From the NCBI RefSeq assembly GCF_025562755.1, contig NZ_CP103300.1:434001-498000 (forward strand): 64,000 bases of DNA, written 5' to 3'. The DNA comes from Endozoicomonas euniceicola. GTDB taxonomy: Bacteria > Pseudomonadota > Gammaproteobacteria > Pseudomonadales > Endozoicomonadaceae. Made by a program: the position numbers and the translations under genes. Under the pieces are notes generated by a model. The model did no database searches, was not told the DNA's origin, and saw nothing but the letters and a program-made list of their open reading frames with translations. Of the stretch, positions 59,401 through 64,000 are shown piece by piece. Each line of letters opens with the position of its first letter. The first letter of the stretch is position 1.

Positions 59401-60240
59401 CTTCCTGATCAGTTCTTCCGCTGAATCCTGCTCCGGGTACTCCTTGTCGCCATAGGCAATGATCAGTGGCTCAGGCTCGGCATCGAAGGTGTAATGAGTG
59501 CTGTCATTATCGTCACCATCACCGCCACTCCCGGAAGCCACCAGACTACCAGTGACGATACCTGCAATGTCCTTCAGAGCTTCGGTATCCAAAAGTGCGA
59601 GGTAGCTTTGCGTCTGGATGTTGAGCAGTTTTTCGTACAAAGAAACCAGGCTGACACTCCGGAGAATGTTGTCCCGGGTAATAACTACCCGCATAGAGGC
59701 ATCACTGATAGAAACAACAGCGGCAGGATAAGGCGGTCTTTTAACAAGTCGCTGCCAGTTAGCAATCGCCTGATCCAGCTCTCCCTCAAGCCTGTTTCTT
59801 TTTCTGTCGTTTGCCTCTCTGGAAAAAGCACCGTCAGGAATCAGTCTGTTTTTTAACAGTGTTTTTAAAAAGGGTGTCCGGGACGGTGATTCCGCCTGTA
59901 ACGGGTTGTTGTGGCTTAATACGTTTCCGGGTCTGCCCGAAAAAACAACACCGGCGCTTCCGGCAGTTGAAAAAACGGTTGACAGGAAATAGAAAAGCAA
60001 ACTGTCAGAGAAAGGAGAAAAAACTGCTCTGCTATCGTCAACAGGTTTAAAACATACCTGACCTCTGTCGGCTAAAAACGAATCAGCTAAAAACGCCTTT
60101 CCTGAAAAACCTGTCGTTAAATCACTGACTGGTTTACAGATAACACCGTCGGTGGCAGCAAAAAGCGCTGAACTGGCAAACAGGAAGATAATAAAAAGTC
60201 GTAAAAAGTCAGCACTCAGAGATGTCAAGTAATTATGCAC
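56470..60240 (-). CDS. Secreted RING-H2/ankyrin-repeat protein, copy P15 (recombinant RING/cap)
   Basis: 1,256 residues with 17 ankyrin units. It is the clearest RING/cap recombinant: RING K-D-D-L-G-A (about 573-620) as in P8 and P14, but linker C-S-P-C-H-G-P-C-K-K-E and cap L-N-V-A-R-N-G-D as in the R-S-D-L-G group. The switch points therefore lie on both sides of the finger. The linker basic cluster is altered to Q-K-K-Y-N and K-A-S-W-D-N-K. The acidic tract is G-G-D-G-D-D-N-D, a fourth length variant. The array has internal duplicates (N-G-D-T-P-L-H-L-A-A-Q-D-G-H-I-E-C-M-K twice). The GTG start has AGGAG; promoter candidate 60382-60410. Both flanking spacers carry the same 29-bp deletion. 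Confidence 0.9.
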   Translation of the reverse strand: MHNYLTSLSADFLRLFIIFLFASSALFAATDGVICKPVSDLTTGFSGKAFLADSFLADRGQVCFKPVDDSRAVFSPFSDSLLFYFLSTVFSTAGSAGVVFSGRPGNVLSHNNPLQAESPSRTPFLKTLLKNRLIPDGAFSREANDRKRNRLEGELDQAIANWQRLVKRPPYPAAVVSISDASMRVVITRDNILRSVSLVSLYEKLLNIQTQSYLALLDTEALKDIAGIVTGSLVASGSGGDGDDNDSTHYTFDAEPEPLIIAYGDKEYPEQDSAEELIRKNLENKRQLLKILRKKMQQAIARGHGDLARILDNRIMLIAADLEYLTDLDTFATGTTENDQGSPGILSFLKASLATDDRELWQRDDDALKQSLSQHQVNTDYQSILIVPGELTHEEALFYDRWRLTDAGLVYQALRRRLEQQLQLETDDISVSTKQTEFLVSGLETLVRQFRGMLSADLSSQYDERQVPHQEGGGQNQKKYNASSSEAAGSQEDSNSNARKNKASWDNKSESGWKKGDEGEEPPDNDKHTYSKTIDCSPCHGPCKKEKPEAGISVAGGRSTAAEGNEKLQGDKCSICKDDLGAISVVKTNCNHQYHLECIAGWLREQAPATALASRSCAYCRQQALPLVRVDGSKLYEDSEFCESLPLNVARNGDLETLQRLLEIDSSIVNEQFRSAVSGSGISLLHVAALKGHAGFLQTLIDAGAVVGAALRADGLTLLHIAAYKGYTECLKVLIKAGADIKATLTTDGVTPLHCAAEGGHTRGMELLIKAGADVKAALTTDGDTPLHFAAQGGHTGCVELLIKAGADVDAARTTDGVTSLHLAAQDGHIECMELLIKAGAAVDAARTTDGITPLHIAAQVGHTECVELLIKAKAAIDAALTTNGATPLHIAVQVGHTECMKLLIKAGADVKAALTTNGDTPLHLAAQDGHIECMKLLIKAGAAVDAARTTNGVTSLHLAAQGGHIECMKLLIKAGAAVDAARTTDGVTPLHITAQVGHTECMKLLIKAGADVKATLTTDGATPLHFAAQGGHTECMKLLIKAGADVKAALTTNGDTPLHLAAQDGHIECMKLLIKAGAAVDAARTTNGVTSLPLAVQGGHIECMKLLIKAGADVKAALTTNGATPLHLAALKGRTECVELLIKAGADVDAALTTDGATPLHLAAENGHIGCVELLIKAGAAVDAALTTDGATPLSYAAENGHTGCVELLIKAGANVKAALTTNGDTPLRIANRNGQTGCAKLLTAAEENCQPSDQ

Positions 60241-60498
60241 CTTTAAGCTCCTGCCTACAGCTCGGAGTTATTGAAATTATGCACAAGACGGCTCTCAGCT
60301 AGTTCTCGTCCAAAAACGTAGCCACCTGATAATCGATAAAATTTGATCTGAGAATGAATGAAGCTCATCTGCTTTTTATAAACTATCTTTCCCGGAGCCT
60401 TTAATCACAAGTGACAGCAAAGGGCAGCAAAAAAGAAAAGACCTCAAATGCGTAAAAAAAGCAATAAGCAGTGTAGTCTGAATTTCCTATGTAAGTCT

Positions 60499-60682
60499 TC
60501 TCCAATATGAACGACGGAAGTTGTAAACGACGCATGGCCAGCCTGATCAGATGACCATGATCGCGCTGCGCATCAAACACGCCTTCGAACTTCCTGGAGT
60601 TTGAGAAGGTGGGCGGGTCGATAAAAATCGAGCCATAGTCGTTTTTATCCCGTTCAAAGCGATGATTTACTTAGCACTGCAA
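60499..60682 (-). pseudogene. rlmKL: rlmKL fragment with 29-bp deletion, P16-P15 spacer
   Basis: It has the same 29-bp deletion as 56271-56454, plus the TAA at the Tyr codon and F-S-N-S in place of F-L-N-S. The last two features match the P5-P4 type, so the spacer itself is recombinant. Spacer 60241-60697 has no other gene. Confidence 0.7.
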
Positions 60683-60697
60683 GTCGTATTTAACCAG

Positions 60698-60729
60698 TTA
60701 TTGGTCTGACGGTTGACTATTCTCCTCGG
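60698..60729 (-). pseudogene. Detached 3' tip of P16
   Basis: These bases match the last codons of the family (E-N-S-Q-P-S-D-Q and TAA at 60698-60700). They were cut from the body of P16 by the insertion sequence that follows. Removing the element and one copy of the 6-bp duplication restores the exact family sequence ctattctcctcggcagcgg. Confidence 0.85.
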
Positions 60730-60780
60730 AGCCTGACCGAGAATAGCTTAGGCAGTCCTCCTAAGGGTTTCACAAAATTC

Positions 60781-60827
60781 AAAATGAGCAAAAAACAACC
60801 ACTTTTTGAGGTTAATTTGCTCATTTT
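60781..60827 (-). terminator. Hairpin downstream of the IS1182 transposase
   Basis: A perfect 12-bp stem, aaaatgagcaaa (60781-60792) with tttgctcatttt (60816-60827), closes a 23-nt loop 26 bp after the transposase stop codon. The A/T-rich arms give T-runs on both strands, so it could act as a bidirectional terminator isolating P15 from transcription entering from the right. Confidence 0.5.
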
Positions 60828-60853
60828 TGCAAATTTACAGCTTTTCTTTACCT

Positions 60854-62378
60854 TTATGCCGCTTTTCTAACCTTTTTTAAATCCTCAAGACGGATTGAAC
60901 CCGTTGAAGCTTTCTTCACAATTTTTTTGAAACTATGCACTGTGCATACCAGTGAAAACTCTGCTTCCACTTTCTCTTTCCCGCGCAGACTGAAACTCCT
61001 GAATCCAGAGTTTTCTATCTGACCAAACGGCGGTTCCGCTATTACTTTGCGACGTTCGTATACTGCCTTCGCTTGGCTTGTTTCCATTTTTTTTATTCAT
61101 GGCTTGTCGTGCAGTTTCAAACTTGTCTGTGCGAATTACCCTGCCTGCACTTTTTTTGGAGCCACTGCATCTGGAGCGGTAAGGGCACTCTCGGCATACT
61201 TCCTTGTTTGCCCGGTAGCCTTTCCTCTTAGCTTTACTGGCCGGATTGGTAACCAATTTTTCCCCAGCCGGACAGATGAAGACGTCCGCTTCAATATCAT
61301 ATGTAAAATCCGCTTTGACAAACTTTCGATCAGTATTTTCAAAATCGGTGGCAGCCGGTTTTTCTTCCCTGTCAGTAGCGATATAACCGTCTATTCCGTG
61401 TTTATCCACAGCGTGCAGATTTGGCCCTGAAAAATAGCCGTTATCCATACTCCATTTATCCACAGCTGCGCCATCGGTAGACTCTGACAGAGCCTGAAGA
61501 GCAGGTTCTACTTACTGTACGTCGTTGGCGCGTTGACTGGTGTGTTGGCCGACAATGATCTGGTGATCCGAATCTACATTAATTTGGGCATTGTAGCTGT
61601 ATTCGCAGTACCCCTTCTTGCTCATCATCCGGGCATCATGGTCTGCAAAGCTAATCTGCTTCTTGTCGTCTATTGGCTCGTCCGGATTGAGGGCTTTCTC
61701 ACGCTCTTCCAGTGCTTTTTTGGCTGCCTTAATTTTCTTCAGCCGTTCTTCTTTAAACTGGAGGTCTTCAGGAATACTGTAGCCATTGGTTTCTTTGTAG
61801 GCGTCGTCTTCTTCCTAATCGCACTGGCTGGCTTTTTTGATCAGTTCATCAACCTCAGCGCTGAGTTCTGCCTCTTTGGCTTTAAGCCGGCCGTAGCTCA
61901 TGGCCTTATGCTTTGAGCTGTTGGCTTTGAATTTCGAACCATCCAGACTGATATGCCCAAGCGATGCCAGTTTCAGCTCCATCGCCAGCTTGACGGACTG
62001 TTTGAAACAGTCATGAAAAAACGACAGGTTGTTTTTGCGGAAGTCCCCCAGGACACGAAAGTTTGGGCAATTCATCTGAGAGATGTACATGAATGTGAAT
62101 GCCAGATCCTGCCGACACCGTTTTTCTATTTCACGGGAGCTGAATACACCATGACTGTAGGCGTAGATCAGGATACCTACGATCAGCTTGGGTGGGTAGG
62201 CATGCAGTCCAAGGTGATGGTACTGCTTTTCAACTTTCGAGGTATCAATGTTCTGGAAGATGGTCTCATAGATGTAGCAATCATGATCTTTGGGAAGAAG
62301 ATCAAAGATGTTGGTTGGAAACAGCAGGTGCTGGTCAAACTCAACAGGGCTATCCTTGAATTTTGGAGGTGGCGACAT
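60854..62378 (-). pseudogene. IS1182-family transposase, broken by two stops and a frameshift
   Basis: Reading from ATG at 62376-62378, the N-terminal part (Y-P-P-K-L-I-V-G-I-L-I-Y-A-Y-S, S-S-R-E-I-E-K-R-C-R, then L-D-G-S-K-F-K-A-N-S-S-K-H-K) is typical of IS1182 transposases. In-frame TAG at 61815-61817 and TAA at 61512-61514 interrupt it. The same frame continues with D-N-G-Y-F-S-G-P-N-L and the C-x2-C-P-type cysteine cluster (V-C-R-E-C-P-Y-R-S-R-C). An eight-T homopolymer (61087-61094; A8 on the coding strand) then shifts frame by one base. The C-terminus resumes as Y-E-R-R-K-V-I-A-E-P-P-F-G-Q-I and ends at 60854. With all three repaired it would be about 507 codons, normal for the family. 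Confidence 0.85.
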
Positions 62379-62426
62379 CAGGCTTCATCAGGGCTGCGTT
62401 TTGAACGCTATTATATCAGATAAATC

Positions 62427-64000
62427 TTATTCTCGGTCAGGCTCCTCGGCAGCGGTCAGAAGTTTCGCGCACCCGGTGTGGCCGTTCCGGTTAGCAATGC
62501 GCAGCGGAGTGGCACCATTCGTCGTCAGGGCAGCCTTAACATCCGCCTTGGCATTAATCAGAAGCTTCACGCACCCGGTACGACCTTTCAGGGCAGCGAG
62601 GTGCAGAGGAGTGGCACCATCCACCGTCTGGGCAGCACCAACATCCGCCCCGGCCTTGATCAAAAGTTCCATGCACCCGATATGACCGCCCTGGGCAGCG
62701 AGGTGCAGAGGAGTGACACCATCCACCGTCCGGGCAGCATCAACAATCGCCCCGGCCTTGATCAGAAGTTCCACGCACCCGGTATGACCGCCTTGGGTAG
62801 CGAGGTGCAGAGAAGTGCTACCATCCTTCGTCAGGACAGCATCAACAACCGCCCCAGCCTTGATCAGAAGTTCCACGCACCCGGTATGACCGCCTTGGGC
62901 AGCGAAGTGCAGAGGAGTGCCACCAAACGTCGTCAGGGCAGCATCAACAGCCGCCCTGGCCTTGATCAGAAGCTCCACGCACCCGGTACGACCTTTCAGG
63001 GTAGCGAGGTGCAAAGGAGTGGCACCATCCGCCGTCCGGGTAGCATCAACAGCCGCCCTGGCCTTGATCAGAAGCTCCACGCACCCGGTATGACCGCCTT
63101 GGGCCGCGATGTGCAGAGGAGTGATACCATCCGTCGTCCGGGCAGCATCAACAGCCGCCCCGGCATTGATAAGAAGTTCCACGCACCCGGCATGACCGTT
63201 CTCGGCAGCGAGGTGCAGAGGAGTGCTACCATCTGTCGTCAGTGCAGCATCAACACCCGCCCCGGCCTTGATCAGAAGTTCCACGCACCCGGCATGACCG
63301 TTCTCGGCAGCGAGGTGCAGAGGAGTGTCACCAAACGTCGTCCGGGCAGCATCAACAGCCGCCCCGGCCTTGATCAGAAGTTCCACGCACCCGGCATGAC
63401 CGTTCTCGGCAGCGAGGTGCAGAGGAGTGTCACCAAACGTCGTCCGGGCAGCATCAACAGCCGCCCCGGCATTGATAAGAAGTTCCACGCACCCGGTATG
63501 ACCGCCTTGGGCAGCGAAGTGCAGAGGAGTGCCACCAAACGTCGTCAGGGCAGCATCAACAGCCGCCCCGGCCTTGATCAGAAGTTCCATGCACTCGGTA
63601 TGACCGACTTGGGCAGCAAAGTGCAGAGGAGTGGCACCATCCACCGCCTGGTCAGCACCAACATCCGCCCCGGCCTTGATCAGAAGTTTCATGCACTCGA
63701 TATGTCCGCCTTGGGCAGCGAGGTGCAGAGGAGTGTCACCATTCGTCGTCAGGGCAGCCTTAACATCCGCCCCGGCCTTGATCAGAAGTTTCATGCACTC
63801 GGTATGACCGACTTGGGCAGCGATATGCAGAGGAGTGGCACCATTCGTCGTCAGGGTAGCCTTAACATCCGCCCCGGCCTTGATCAAAAGTTCCATGCAC
63901 CCGATATGACCGCCCTGGGCAGCGAGGTGCAGAGGAGTGACACCATCCACCGTCTGGTCAGCACCAACATCCGCCCCGGCCTTGATCAAAAGTTCCATGC
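62427..64000 (-). CDS. Ankyrin-repeat paralogue P16 (5' part outside window, 3' tip replaced by IS)
   Basis: Only the ankyrin part is visible: 15 units of 34 residues, entering from the right edge, so the signal peptide and RING cannot be checked here. The frame runs to L-L-T-A-A-E-E and then into the IS inverted repeat, which adds P-D-R-E and supplies the TAA at 62427-62429; the family tail N-S-Q-P-S-D-Q is lost. The loss is seven residues outside the ankyrin fold, so the protein may still work. Units with Q-T-V-D-G and Q-A-V-D-G relate it to P8; the A-T-R-T-A-D-G unit is shared with P5, P6, P13 and P14. The Met codon near 63998 is internal, not a start. Confidence 0.85.
   Translation of the reverse strand, partial: MELLIKAGADVGADQTVDGVTPLHLAAQGGHIGCMELLIKAGADVKATLTTNGATPLHIAAQVGHTECMKLLIKAGADVKAALTTNGDTPLHLAAQGGHIECMKLLIKAGADVGADQAVDGATPLHFAAQVGHTECMELLIKAGAAVDAALTTFGGTPLHFAAQGGHTGCVELLINAGAAVDAARTTFGDTPLHLAAENGHAGCVELLIKAGAAVDAARTTFGDTPLHLAAENGHAGCVELLIKAGAGVDAALTTDGSTPLHLAAENGHAGCVELLINAGAAVDAARTTDGITPLHIAAQGGHTGCVELLIKARAAVDATRTADGATPLHLATLKGRTGCVELLIKARAAVDAALTTFGGTPLHFAAQGGHTGCVELLIKAGAVVDAVLTKDGSTSLHLATQGGHTGCVELLIKAGAIVDAARTVDGVTPLHLAAQGGHIGCMELLIKAGADVGAAQTVDGATPLHLAALKGRTGCVKLLINAKADVKAALTTNGATPLRIANRNGHTGCAKLLTAAEEPDRE

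Larger units (their letters stand above)
60730..62443 (-). mobile_element. IS1182-family insertion sequence inside the P16 3' end
   Basis: 1,714 bp bounded by perfect inverted repeats (agcctgaccgagaata at the left, its complement at the right; the match extends one base into the flank, 17 bp in all). CCTCGG is duplicated on both sides (60724-60729 and 62444-62449), consistent with a 6-bp target duplication. It contains one transposase gene, now broken, and a terminal hairpin. The intact ends and duplication show simple transposition; the decayed gene shows it can no longer move by itself. Confidence 0.85.

Noticed and set aside
1..64000. tRNA, rRNA or other structured RNA genes
   Set aside because: The window consists of ankyrin genes, duplicated spacers and IS sequence; no cloverleaf or rRNA motif was noticed on either strand.

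Overview
The window is almost entirely one multigene family. Sixteen genes or gene remnants lie head to tail on the minus strand, with no conventional housekeeping gene between them. Thirteen are essentially complete copies of one architecture: a Sec-type signal peptide, a conserved N-terminal region of about 450 residues with no domain I recognise, an acidic Asp tract, a basic/polar linker (often containing K-K-R-K), a RING-H2 zinc finger, and 8 to 24 nearly identical 34-residue ankyrin units with a constant C-terminal cap. One copy runs off the left edge (1-3035), one has lost its 3' tip to an insertion sequence and runs off the right edge (62427-64000), and one (42326-48088) is a 1,920-residue chimera. 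In the chimera the family N-terminus is joined to an unrelated domain plus 21 ankyrin repeats of a different subfamily. Signal peptide, RING-H2 and ankyrin repeats together suggest exported, eukaryote-directed ubiquitin-ligase-like effectors. This role is inferred from architecture.

Layout, left to right: copies P1 (partial), P2-P10, P11 (5' end replaced by sequence next to an IS66-like transposase remnant), P12 (chimera), P13-P15, then an IS1182-type element (60730-62443) inserted in the last codons of P16. Most genes are separated by long spacers of about 440-600 bp. Each carries the same fragment of the rRNA methyltransferase gene rlmKL starting 15 bp past the upstream ankyrin stop codon, then a candidate promoter and a strong Shine-Dalgarno before a GTG start. 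Three spacers are only 28 bp (P3-P2, P8-P7, P9-P8), which makes operon-like pairs or triplets.

The array is being reshaped by recombination. Once small N-terminal indels are removed, family members differ in length by whole multiples of 34 codons. A 3.8-kb tract is repeated at a spacing of 4,977 bp across P4-P6. RING and cap haplotypes are shuffled between genes, and spacers that are far apart share the same small deletions.

Organism: a gammaproteobacterium is suggested by the RlmKL-type fragment and by the transposase types. The load of ankyrin/RING effector-like genes and IS remnants fits a host-associated marine symbiont such as Endozoicomonadaceae, but that assignment is inference. No tRNA, rRNA, CRISPR array or replication origin was seen.
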